Of a DNA stretch of 6,675 nt, positions 1 to 5,050 are shown piece after piece. Every line of letters begins with the position of its first letter. The stretch's first letter is position 1. The notes beneath the pieces are model-generated. The model saw only the letters and a list, made by a program, of their open reading frames with translations. It was not told the DNA's origin and did no database searches. The position numbers and the translations under genes were made by a program. Origin of the DNA: Nitrososphaeraceae archaeon (GTDB taxonomy: Archaea; Thermoproteota; Nitrososphaeria; Nitrososphaerales; Nitrososphaeraceae); contig JAJNBK010000132.1 of NCBI GenBank assembly GCA_021155845.1, positions 1 through 6,675 on the forward strand. The letters are read 5' to 3'.

Positions 1-1
1 T

Positions 2-340
2 TCTCTTGTGGAAGTTATACTCAAACAAGACAAATATATCTTGACAAAATTTCTCATTTATCGTGATCTTAGAAGTAGAGGCTACGTAGCAAAAGAGGGC
101 TTTGGATTTGGTGTTGATTTTAGAGTGTATGAAAGAGGGGATTTTGATACCAAGCCTGCAAAATATGTAGTATTTGGGATCAACGAGGGCATAAATTTAG
201 GAGTTGATGATTTTTCACAAATAATTAAAGATATAGGAAAAATGGGAAAGGATGCAATTATCGCAGTTGTGGAGAGACGAGGAGAAATAATATATTATAA
301 AGTTTCAACAATGCATTTTTCAGAAATTAAAAATTTTTAA
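2..340 (+). CDS. endA: tRNA-splicing endonuclease subunit, C-terminal domain (5' partial)
   Basis: C-terminal catalytic-fold domain of the archaeal tRNA-intron endonuclease, which cleaves the bulge-helix-bulge at intron borders in pre-tRNA. The diagnostic block is RSRGYVAKEGFGFGVDFRVY, followed by YERGDF and a hydrophobic VVFGINEG strand and, near the end, AIIAVVERRGEIIYY. The motif-1 Tyr (DFRVY) is present. The His expected shortly after it is absent (TKPAKYVVFG instead), and no clear RxAxxxKK lysine motif is seen. This suggests the structural (non-catalytic) subunit of a heteromeric enzyme, as in other archaea with split subunits, with a second catalytic gene elsewhere. The frame is open to the left edge. 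A GTG at 8 could start a 110-residue product, but family members are longer, so the 5' part is probably outside the window. The subunit assignment is inference. Confidence 0.85.
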   Translation, partial: SLVEVILKQDKYILTKFLIYRDLRSRGYVAKEGFGFGVDFRVYERGDFDTKPAKYVVFGINEGINLGVDDFSQIIKDIGKMGKDAIIAVVERRGEIIYYKVSTMHFSEIKNF

Positions 341-473
341 TTATAAGTGTAATCATATCATATGCTCTTTTAGAAAAGGATAGGATGATTTAGTTTGAAG
401 TCAAAACAATCAGATTGAACCTGCCATCGGTTATTGGGTCTAACAGCAAGATATTGAAGTGGTAAATCAACCA

Positions 474-480
474 TTTATAT
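474..480 (+). promoter_or_regulatory. TATA box for the DUF6659-like gene
   Basis: TTTATAT ends 26 bp before the GTG at 506. This is the archaeal box A spacing for a transcript starting at or very near the start codon, so it supports GTG 506 and a leaderless mRNA. Confidence 0.6.
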
Positions 481-505
481 CACTACAATAATAATATTAT
501 TTATC

Positions 506-874
506 GTGCTAGGCAATTTGTGCGATATAATAATAAAACTTGATCGCAATATAAGATTCGTCGGTATTGTCAACGATAAAGGCGAGGTCATAGAGGGAGG
601 TTTTCAGGACGGTGTTGAACCTTTGCTAGAGGGATCCGATGAGCAAGAAATGTACACAAACTCCTTATCAAATATGACATTACTCAAAAATTATAGTGAC
701 AGATTAGGCAAAGTCAAATACACTTTGACTGAACACCAAAAGATCGCAATGATGACCTTTCCATTGGATAATGGCATATTATGTCTATCGGTTTATTCCC
801 AAGACACGAATATTGACAAGTTGAAGAACACCATTCTTGAGATAATTTCAACACGAACAAAAACTGACGACTAA
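506..874 (+). CDS. DUF6659-like thaumarchaeal protein
   Basis: A 122-residue soluble protein with no signal peptide or membrane segment. The order of elements resembles DUF6659 proteins of Nitrososphaerota: a short N-terminal helix (LCDIIIKLDRNIRFVGIVND), a GEVIEGGFQDGVEPLL segment, a helical middle, a KVKYTLTEHQKIAMMTFPLD stretch, then a strand ILCLSVYS and a C-terminal helix (DKLKNTILEII). These proteins look like small sensory or roadblock/profilin-like alpha-beta domains, but no biochemical role is established that I know of. Start: the frame is open back to about 458, but GTG 506 is the only usual start codon before the conserved block, gives the expected N-terminal length and has a TATA box at the right distance. 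Flanked by intergenic DNA on both sides, so probably monocistronic. The family call is from memory of the motif pattern. Confidence 0.8.
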   Translation: MLGNLCDIIIKLDRNIRFVGIVNDKGEVIEGGFQDGVEPLLEGSDEQEMYTNSLSNMTLLKNYSDRLGKVKYTLTEHQKIAMMTFPLDNGILCLSVYSQDTNIDKLKNTILEIISTRTKTDD

Positions 875-923
875 TTAGTCATTTTCGTGCTAGAAGATCT
901 TCATACACAAACCCACTACTAAA

Positions 924-933
924 CTTTAAAAAG
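924..933 (+). promoter_or_regulatory. candidate TATA box for the small Cys-rich gene
   Basis: CTTTAAAAAG lies 45 bp before the ATG at 978, predicting a leader of about 20 nt. A second AT-rich candidate (GATTAATAAG, about 933-942) would give a shorter leader. Which is used cannot be decided here. Confidence 0.35.
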
Positions 934-977
934 ATTAATAAGTGGTCTGATGTAAGCCCAGTAGCTAGAATTTACAA

Positions 978-1121
978 ATGAAAAGAGTTTGTGAATGCTG
1001 TTTTTATACAGGTGAAATATCTGAATTTCTATCAGCAAGTGACTATTGTATTGAATGTATTGATGTTCATTCAATGTGCCCAAAATGCAAGTCAGGTTAT
1101 CATAGCGTCCATATTATATAA
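978..1121 (+). CDS. small cysteine-rich (zinc-knuckle) protein, 47 aa
   Basis: ATG at 978, stop TAA 1119-1121. Seven of 47 residues are Cys: Cys5, Cys7, Cys8, Cys24, Cys27, Cys34 and Cys37, plus His31, His42 and His45. They form three knuckle-like pairs: CECC (5-8), CIEC (24-27) and CPKC (34-37). CPKC followed by SGYH is typical of zinc ribbons or treble clefs, so the protein likely binds one or two zinc ions. The non-random Cys spacing is the main evidence for coding, since the ORF is short. Such tiny zinc proteins are common in Nitrososphaerota and are usually thought to act in nucleic-acid or protein contacts, but I do not recognise a named family. It stands alone between the DUF6659-like gene and a gene-poor stretch. 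Confidence 0.7.
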   Translation: MKRVCECCFYTGEISEFLSASDYCIECIDVHSMCPKCKSGYHSVHII

Positions 1122-1420
1122 TGATAATCGTTTTGTAAAACCATCTCTTGAATAAAAGGTAATTATGAGTTGCTCTCTTTTTAAGATACCACAGCCGGCA
1201 CACATTGTCGAATTGTCATTGTCATTGGACAAAAGTAATCTAGTGTACAGAATCACAAATGTATTTACTTCCCTACCAAGTGAGTTTAGTGGCGGGAATT
1301 ATATACTACATAGCATTGCATTGATAACAATAATGTTTCGCATCGACATGTACGATTTATCTTTAAAAATATAGATACATCTTTGAGGAGTTGATGGAAA
1401 GAAAATTTATGACTATAATC

Positions 1421-1437
1421 TATTACTGATAGTAATA
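1421..1437. repeat. short perfect inverted repeat (hairpin)
   Basis: TATTACT-GAT-AGTAATA: 7-bp arms with a 3-nt loop, followed by T-rich sequence. It could form a small RNA hairpin, but an AT-only stem of this size can occur by chance in such DNA, and archaeal termination does not need a stem. Confidence 0.3.
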
Positions 1438-1568
1438 TTTGTTATTAAAAAAGCTATTAGAATTAATATCTTATTTATTATTCTATGATAATTTTTTTAT
1501 GACCAAAGACGCCATCACCACACATAATTGTTTATTTATTAATTTACGTTTAAGATATAACTATTCAT

Positions 1569-1725
1569 ATGATCCTTGATTCGACAAGATTTTTATCAAT
1601 CATTTTACTTTTCAGTATCAATGTAGGATAATGACGATTATGATAGTCCCCCTATTATTCTGGTTGATAGGCCAGAAAAGATGAAGAGAATTACCGGACT
1701 ACCGAATCCTACAGGAAGAAATTAA
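1569..1725 (+). pseudogene. possible remnant of a small gene next to tRNA-Glu
   Basis: ATG 1569 opens a frame with a hydrophobic N-terminus (MILDSTRFLSIILLFSINVG) that stops at TAA 1629. The next frame is open from 1627 to TAA 1723-1725 and encodes an acidic, proline-containing peptide beginning DNDDYDSPPIILVDRPEKMK and ending ITGLPNPTGRN. The second piece has a protein-like composition unlike the AT-rich surroundings but lacks its own upstream start. Dropping one G at 1625-1626 would join the two into a 51-residue product. I do not recognise a family. It may be a decayed gene, a frameshift error or chance; low confidence. Confidence 0.25.
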
Positions 1726-1727
1726 AT

Positions 1728-1802
1728 GCTCCGGCCGGGATTTGAACCCGGGATCGTCGCCTTGAGAGGGCGAAATGCTTAACCGGACTACACCACCGGA
1801 GC
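1728..1802 (-). tRNA. tRNA-Glu (anticodon CUC)
   Basis: The minus strand reads GCTCCGG...CCGGAGC, a perfect 7-bp acceptor stem. The anticodon stem TCGCC/GGCGA encloses the loop CTCTCAA, giving anticodon CTC, which reads GAG. The TΨC arm is CCGGG-TTCAAAT-CCCGG, with a perfect 5-bp stem and the B-box-like GGTTCAAATCC. Length is 75 nt, there is no intron, and the CCA end is not encoded (ATTTAA follows). The GTGGTGTAGTCCGGTTAAGC D-arm region is typical of archaeal tRNA-Glu. It is strikingly GC-rich compared with its surroundings, as expected for tRNA. Confidence 0.97.
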
Positions 1803-1827
1803 TTAGGCACAATGATTTTTGATCTTC

Positions 1828-1835
1828 ATATAAAA
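1828..1835 (-). promoter_or_regulatory. TATA box of tRNA-Glu
   Basis: On the minus strand TTTTATAT lies 26-33 bp upstream of the first tRNA base (1802), the expected distance if transcription starts at or just before the mature 5' end. Confidence 0.65.
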
Positions 1836-1863
1836 CTTATGTCATAATATGTACTCTGTGCGG

Positions 1864-1877
1864 CACATATATATATC
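1864..1877 (+). promoter_or_regulatory. candidate TATA element upstream of the split nucleotidyltransferase-like gene
   Basis: CACATATATATATC is the strongest TATA-like run on the plus strand before the gene starting at 1969. It predicts a transcript start near 1895 and a leader of about 70 nt. A weaker run at 1926-1937 (TTACAATATTTG) would fit a short leader better, so the assignment is open. Confidence 0.35.
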
Positions 1878-1968
1878 CGAAGACAGGAGGTTTTGAAATT
1901 TTTCAAGTTATTTGTAAACTCTTACTTACAATATTTGTCAATAACGGTTCCTATTAATTTTTATAGTA

Positions 1969-2679
1969 TTGCATCATCATATACCTAATTATCTTATTGA
2001 TTATATAAGCAACAATTTTCAATATCCAGCGGGAATAATCGGATGCCGAGCAACTAATCCTGAAATGTCGCTTGATTGTTGCGAATATGATATTGCTATT
2101 TTTAATAAACAATCGGCTGGTGGTAATAGATTTATCCGACTAGGCAACCATGGACTAGAAGTGATTACTCTAAGGGAAATATCAAGGATAAATGTGATGA
2201 AATTGTATAAGATGATTATAATACAAGATGATAATAGTTTGAGTCTATCGTCATCATCACTATCATCAGCCAATAATGTCTCTGCTTTTCAACAACATTA
2301 TCTTAGAGTGCTAAGAGGCCTTGGAAAAAAATCGATAATAAATTCATTATTTTATCATGAAAAAATTACTAAAAATATTCAGAAGAATTCTCTATTAGCA
2401 GCTATGTGGCTAAAAATAGCTGCATATGATTTTCTGGAAGGCATATTAGCATTGTCTGAAATTAAACCAATGCCTACACATGAATTAAATCAGATAAGAA
2501 AGATAACTATAGAGCGCCAAGACATTGCTGAAGGTGTAAAGATAGCTTTGGAATGTGTGGGAATAGAACGAGCGACAAGATCTACCATATCTAGGTCTAT
2601 CGAAGCAATATGTGAATTAAATTCCATGGAATATGATAAAGAATTGATAAAGATAAAAGTGAACCACTTGCTTGCTTGA
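1969..2679 (+). CDS. nucleotidyltransferase-like protein, N-terminal part of a frameshifted gene
   Basis: Residues 24-45 read IGCRATNPEMSLDCCEYDIAIF, matching the layout of Pol-beta-type nucleotidyltransferases (G[ST]RA...SDxDhhh): G25-C26-R27-A28 in place of GSRA, E39 and D41 as the possible metal-binding acid pair, and E64 in HGLEVITL as a candidate third acid. A serine-rich linker (about 90-100) separates this from a helical region beginning near 140, with AAMWLKIAAYDFLEGILAL reminiscent of HEPN domains, though no canonical Rx4-6H motif is seen. The reading is inference; GS is GC here, so activity is uncertain. Start: TTG 1969 is the only usual start codon after the upstream in-frame stop. 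The frame ends at TGA 2677-2679 inside (CTTG)3, and the protein clearly continues in the next frame; removing one CTTG gives a 311-residue product. A conserved, otherwise uncharacterised archaeal family seems likely. Confidence 0.75.
   Translation: MHHHIPNYLIDYISNNFQYPAGIIGCRATNPEMSLDCCEYDIAIFNKQSAGGNRFIRLGNHGLEVITLREISRINVMKLYKMIIIQDDNSLSLSSSSLSSANNVSAFQQHYLRVLRGLGKKSIINSLFYHEKITKNIQKNSLLAAMWLKIAAYDFLEGILALSEIKPMPTHELNQIRKITIERQDIAEGVKIALECVGIERATRSTISRSIEAICELNSMEYDKELIKIKVNHLLA
2667..2678 (+). repeat. (CTTG)3 tetranucleotide repeat at the frameshift point
   Basis: Three perfect CTTG units. With two units the reading is VNHLLEKGMVSDCYYY and both halves of the gene become one frame. With three, the third unit introduces TGA at 2677-2679. 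Slipped-strand gain or loss of one unit is the simplest explanation for the break. Confidence 0.85.
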
Positions 2680-2908
2680 AAAAGGAATGGTATCAGATTG
2701 TTATTATTACCTCGGTAAAATGGGGCATAGATGTTTAGCCTATAGAGATTATAAATTTCTGAGTAAATATATGAAGTTGATACAGATATCTATGGATTTA
2801 ACAAAAGATATGCAACAATTAGAGAAGTTGCACATTAACCTTGTGAGTATAAGTAAAATTATATTGAAAAAATTATCGCACTATCACAGCAGGTGTAATA
2901 GGCTCTAA
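2672..2908 (+). CDS. C-terminal part of the frameshifted nucleotidyltransferase-like gene
   Basis: This 78-codon frame could nominally start at TTG 2672, overlapping the upstream frame by 8 bp, but it reads as the direct continuation of that protein. The upstream part ends in an amphipathic helix (YDKELIKIKVNHLL) and this part resumes LLEKGMVSDCYYYLGKMGHR as another helix, with no N-terminal domain of its own. It is helical throughout (KYMKLIQISMDLTKDMQQLE), basic at the C-terminus, and has no motif I can name. It could be made separately by reinitiation at TTG 2672, since stop and start overlap, but a disrupted single gene is more likely. Its last 36 bp overlap the convergent zinc-ribbon gene, and a T6 tract follows the stop directly. 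Confidence 0.6.
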   Translation: MLEKGMVSDCYYYLGKMGHRCLAYRDYKFLSKYMKLIQISMDLTKDMQQLEKLHINLVSISKIILKKLSHYHSRCNRL

Positions 2909-3050
2909 TTTTTTATTTCTTGCTCGTAATTTTGCTTTATATTTTAGATTGCGCGGCTTTGTTCTCAATCTATATCCGCAGCATGGACACCATAATCCAT
3001 CCCATTTAATGAAGATCTCACAAATCTGACAATATACCTTTACAAGTCAT
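2873..3050 (-). CDS. zinc-ribbon protein, start interrupted by a probable 1-nt frameshift
   Basis: The minus-strand frame from 3046 to the TAA at 2875-2873 encodes CQICEIFIKWDGLWCPCCGY, a CxxC-x15-CxxC zinc ribbon, then a basic tail RLRTKPRNLKYKAKLRARNK. This pattern (zinc ribbon with WDGLWCPCCG, then an Arg/Lys tail) is typical of small conserved Nitrososphaerota proteins that probably contact nucleic acid or the ribosome. The frame has no ATG, GTG or TTG before the first Cys. An ATG at 3050-3048 is well placed behind a TATA box but is in another frame and stops after ten codons. Removing one G of the GG at about 3036-3037 would give MTCKVYCQICE and a 58-residue protein. The gene converges on and overlaps the end of the preceding plus-strand gene by 36 bp. 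Coding status is strong; the start is unresolved. Confidence 0.75.
2909..2914 (+). terminator. T-tract after the split gene
   Basis: Six T residues directly follow the TAA at 2906-2908, then TATTTCTT. U-rich tracts are sufficient for archaeal RNA polymerase termination. The tract lies inside the convergent zinc-ribbon gene, so it may partly reflect that gene's lysine codons (AAA) on the other strand. Confidence 0.35.
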
Positions 3051-3082
3051 AACTTCTAACCAAAGATACGTAGATTATGTAG

Positions 3083-3091
3083 TATTTAAAT
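3083..3091 (-). promoter_or_regulatory. TATA box of the zinc-ribbon gene
   Basis: ATTTAAATA on the minus strand lies 33-41 bp upstream of the ATG at 3050, predicting transcription start about 10 nt before it. This supports translation beginning near 3050-3030. Confidence 0.5.
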
Positions 3092-3143
3092 CTGTGTAAT
3101 AACTAATCGTGATTCATTGGCAACATTCTTTCGGTATTGAACT

Positions 3144-3151
3144 AAAAAAAA
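3144..3151 (-). terminator. U8 tract after the 84-aa gene
   Basis: Eight A residues on the plus strand give TTTTTTTT on the minus strand, 17 nt beyond the stop of the gene at 3423-3169. This is a typical archaeal oligo-U terminator. Confidence 0.55.
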
Positions 3152-3168
3152 GTTATTTGTTTTCTGTT

Positions 3169-3423
3169 TTATCGAACAGAAACGTCCTTAGCTTGGAATG
3201 CTTCGTTCATAGTCAGATATTCTTCAATTTTCATCTTAATATCGTCTGGCTCTGTATCATCCATTCCTGAAAATCCCGCTTTGAATGATATTTTATTTCC
3301 TGAAACATTAACATCTTCAATTTCCATGTCCGCATAAACGTTTGCCATTTCGTTAACCCATTCTTTTCCTTCATTTTGATCTACTCCAGAAGTATCTATG
3401 TTTACAGTTAGCATTTTGGCCAT
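3169..3423 (-). CDS. small acidic alpha-beta protein, unknown function
   Basis: An 84-residue acidic protein with no signal peptide, membrane helix or Cys. The predicted order is strand (KMLTVNID), helix (EGKEWVNEMANVYADM), strand (IEDVNVSGN), strand (KISFKAGFS), helix (EPDDIKMKIEEYLTMN), strand (AKDVSVR). That is a beta-alpha-beta-beta-alpha-beta order compatible with a ferredoxin-like fold, as in ACT or HMA-type domains, but no ligand motif is visible. Start: ATG 3423 follows AGGTGAT, a full match to the archaeal 16S 3' end, with 5-nt spacing; a second in-frame ATG four codons in is less well placed. It has its own TATA box and terminator, so it is likely monocistronic. The strong ribosome-binding site, unusual in this window, suggests high expression. 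I do not recognise the family. Confidence 0.85.
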   Translation of the reverse strand: MAKMLTVNIDTSGVDQNEGKEWVNEMANVYADMEIEDVNVSGNKISFKAGFSGMDDTEPDDIKMKIEEYLTMNEAFQAKDVSVR

Positions 3424-3428
3424 CCTAT

Positions 3429-3435
3429 ATCACCT
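3429..3435 (-). promoter_or_regulatory. strong Shine-Dalgarno site of the 84-aa gene
   Basis: Minus strand AGGTGAT, fully complementary to the ATCACCT of the archaeal 16S rRNA tail, five bases before ATG 3423. Most other starts in the window have no such site. Confidence 0.8.
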
Positions 3436-3482
3436 GAACGGGATCTACTACAGACATTAATAAAGTTGACGCGTCTGCAAAC

Positions 3483-3490
3483 CATATAAA
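3483..3490 (-). promoter_or_regulatory. TATA box of the 84-aa gene
   Basis: Minus strand TTTATATG, 60-67 bp upstream of ATG 3423, predicting a leader of about 35 nt that contains the Shine-Dalgarno site. Confidence 0.55.
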
Positions 3491-3565
3491 TGCCTTGGAT
3501 TTAAACTATGTATCAATTTTATTTATAAATAATGTTTTGAAATCAATGTGTCGTGTGTTTGACGA

Positions 3566-3730
3566 TCAACCTTTTTCCTCAAAGCCCCAGTATTTTATTA
3601 ATTCTTTTTCGAATTTTGAAGATTGGTCTTCGTTTAGAGAATCTCCACAGTTCTTGTGAGTCGGCATAACTCGCATACCTGCCAATTTAAAATCAACCTC
3701 ATAAAAGTGGACTTTAGGACAGTTACACAT
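3566..3730 (-). CDS. 54-aa small protein of unknown function
   Basis: ATG 3730-3728, stop TGA 3568-3566. The protein begins MCNCPKVHFYEVDFKLAGMR and ends in a charged helix with an aromatic turn (SKFEKELIKYWGFEEKG). Cys2, Cys4, His8, His25 and Cys28 could form a metal site, but the spacing matches no zinc family I know. The composition is protein-like (Trp, Cys, His and Met in a very AT-rich region, acid and lysine clustered in a C-terminal helix). A TATA-like CAAATAAG lies 27-34 bp upstream of the ATG, which fits a leaderless mRNA. The gene is in the same orientation as the 84-aa gene but separated from it by about 140 bp with its own promoter. Reading strand and frame are well supported; function is unknown. 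Confidence 0.7.
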   Translation of the reverse strand: MCNCPKVHFYEVDFKLAGMRVMPTHKNCGDSLNEDQSSKFEKELIKYWGFEEKG

Positions 3731-3756
3731 ATCTAATTTATAACTTGAATCTGCTA

Positions 3757-3764
3757 CTTATTTG
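3757..3764 (-). promoter_or_regulatory. TATA-like box of the 54-aa gene
   Basis: CAAATAAG on the minus strand ends 27 bp upstream of the ATG at 3730, the leaderless spacing seen elsewhere in this window. Confidence 0.4.
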
Positions 3765-3786
3765 TTTTGTAATTGCTTTATGACGT

Positions 3787-3830
3787 CATATACATATATA
3801 CATCTATACATATATATATATATTTTTTTT
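3787..3830. repeat. TA/CATA-rich low-complexity run ending in T8
   Basis: Imperfect repeats of ATATACAT and TATATA (3787-3822) followed by eight T residues (3823-3830), in the divergent region between the 54-aa gene and the exported-protein gene. The run is easily melted and prone to slippage. The plus-strand frame across it (3773-4003) is a translation of low-complexity DNA, not a credible gene. Confidence 0.7.
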
Positions 3831-3908
3831 GTTCCTGCTATTTTGTAGTAATACAATTTAAATATTCTAAATATGACCAGATAAATTGGTCTGTCCAGCT
3901 CTTGCAAA

Positions 3909-3916
3909 TTTATAAA
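3909..3916 (+). promoter_or_regulatory. TATA box of the 360-aa exported protein gene
   Basis: TTTATAAA, 33-40 bp upstream of ATG 3949, predicting a leader of about 10 nt. Confidence 0.55.
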
Positions 3917-3948
3917 CATTTATCAATTCCATTTATTCTATTATATTT

Positions 3949-5031
3949 ATGGCAAATGGCATTGAGCCTAAAATTAGTAATGATTTTGGTCGCTTCATTC
4001 TAGGAGCTATGCTTATTTCTTCTGTTATAGGCATAGCAATTGATTATCCTATAAAAAATGCATATGCGGCTGATAACAATTGGTATGTTGGGGAGGGAGC
4101 AAAACAAAACACGTATGTAAAATACAATATACGTGAGCTCGATACTAACAATGGTCGACCTTTTGAAATGACAATCTATTTCAAAGAAAAGGATGATAAA
4201 GGAAATTGGATTGCTCCTGTATTCGTAGTCGATGAAGGAAGAGTTATTTCTGGCACCTTTATATTAAGTGCTCTAGATTTAACAGCTTTGGGAACCTCTG
4301 ATATCCCGACCGAAATGCGTCAATATAGAAGTGCATATTCTAATTCCTTAAAATGGCTGTCAGCATATGTTCCTCAGCCAGGTCAGTCATTGAGTTCAGC
4401 GTCATGGGGCAAGATTGGATCGATAGGAGGTTCAGAGATTAAACCATCTGGTACCGCCAAGATAACTATACCAGCCTTTCCTCAACCAATTGATACCACG
4501 ATAATCAGATATCATAAATCTGTTGATAGCGATCAATGGATTCTCAATGAATTTCCTTATCCTGTAAAAGCAAAAACCTTTGTTGATGTAACTACAGGAA
4601 GTCCTCGCGTCCAATTTGAATTCGAGCTATTAGCAACAGGTCAAGGTGAACCTCCAAAGCCTCAAGGAGAAGCTCTTGCCGTCAAGCCACCCTTGCTTGA
4701 ACGTACGCCTCGCGGAACGTACTTTGTTCGTTTGGGTTGGGAACCAGAAACAATACAAGCTGGAAACGAAACCAGATTTCTCGTTGAAGTTATGGACGAT
4801 ACACAATTTCCACTTGACAGAGTTAGTTACGATTTCAAGGTATTAAATTCAAACAGCACCGCCGTTTTAGATCTTAAGAATCAGTTTGCCGAGGATGGCA
4901 CGGCTGTTCATCCAGTCAAATTTAACGAAACTGGTCCGGCTAAAGTTCAAGTTGTTGTAAAAGGTACTCAAGGTGTCAATGCAGGCGAATTTGTAGAGAA
5001 CTCAGAATTTAATATTGGCGTGGTGCCATAA
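3949..5031 (+). CDS. exported two-domain beta-rich protein, unknown function
   Basis: A 360-residue protein with a signal-like N-terminus: positive residues K8 and R15, hydrophobic core FILGAMLISSVIGIAI (16-31) and a cleavage-like AYA-AD at 40/41. The mature part has two regions. Residues about 45-230 alternate short strands and end in EFPYPVKAKTF; this region aligns with the protein at 5213-5905. After a proline-rich linker (EPPKPQGEALAVKPP, 234-248), residues about 255-360 form a strand-rich domain (RLGWEPETIQAGNETRFLVE... VKFNETGPAKVQVVVKG) that looks like an immunoglobulin-type sandwich. Asn-X-Ser/Thr sequons occur at 273, 302 and 326. There is no C-terminal anchor, so it is either secreted or held by the uncleaved N-terminal helix. 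Likely acts at the cell surface; the substrate or partner is unknown. Start ATG 3949 is supported by the signal peptide and the TATA box. Confidence 0.85.
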   Translation: MANGIEPKISNDFGRFILGAMLISSVIGIAIDYPIKNAYAADNNWYVGEGAKQNTYVKYNIRELDTNNGRPFEMTIYFKEKDDKGNWIAPVFVVDEGRVISGTFILSALDLTALGTSDIPTEMRQYRSAYSNSLKWLSAYVPQPGQSLSSASWGKIGSIGGSEIKPSGTAKITIPAFPQPIDTTIIRYHKSVDSDQWILNEFPYPVKAKTFVDVTTGSPRVQFEFELLATGQGEPPKPQGEALAVKPPLLERTPRGTYFVRLGWEPETIQAGNETRFLVEVMDDTQFPLDRVSYDFKVLNSNSTAVLDLKNQFAEDGTAVHPVKFNETGPAKVQVVVKGTQGVNAGEFVENSEFNIGVVP

Positions 5032-5050
5032 TTTCCAATGAGTACGATGA

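Larger units (their letters stand above)
1122..1727. other. gene-poor AT-rich stretch
   Basis: No gene is well supported in these 606 bases. An ATG-initiated frame of 69 codons (1165-1374, +) has no recognisable domain, an unconvincing composition and no good TATA box, so I do not call it. A perfect 7-bp inverted repeat lies at 1421-1437. From 1569 to 1725 two overlapping frames together read like a small protein interrupted by one base (separate entry). The right end abuts the 3' end of the tRNA-Glu gene. Confidence 0.5.

Noticed and set aside
409..425. tRNA-like TΨC signal on the minus strand (GGTTCAATC)
   Set aside because: The flanking bases do not form a TΨC stem and no acceptor or anticodon stem is present.
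1165..1374. 69-codon plus-strand frame beginning MSCSLFKIPQ
   Set aside because: No recognisable domain, no convincing TATA box or Shine-Dalgarno site, and a composition that could be chance translation of AT-rich DNA.
1885..1988. AGGAGG at 1885-1890 followed by a 31-codon TTG frame (1893-1988) overlapping the next gene start
   Set aside because: Only two bases separate AGGAGG from the TTG, too short for initiation, and the TATA run at 1864-1877 would place the transcript start after the AGGAGG.
2019..2273. 84-codon minus-strand frame
   Set aside because: Lies entirely inside the nucleotidyltransferase-like gene; its Asp run is the antisense of the serine linker repeats.
3787..3830. TA-rich run as a replication origin unwinding element
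   Set aside because: No origin-recognition-box repeats flank it and no cdc6/orc1 gene is visible; a promoter-region low-complexity run is the simpler reading.
3773..4003. 76-codon plus-strand frame rich in Ile/Tyr
   Set aside because: Translates the TA-rich repeat and overlaps the start and signal peptide of the gene at 3949 in another frame.
4432..4846. 60-codon minus-strand frame (4432-4614) and 66-codon plus-strand frame (4646-4846)
   Set aside because: Shadows inside the 360-residue exported protein gene, which has a signal peptide and a paralog supporting its frame.
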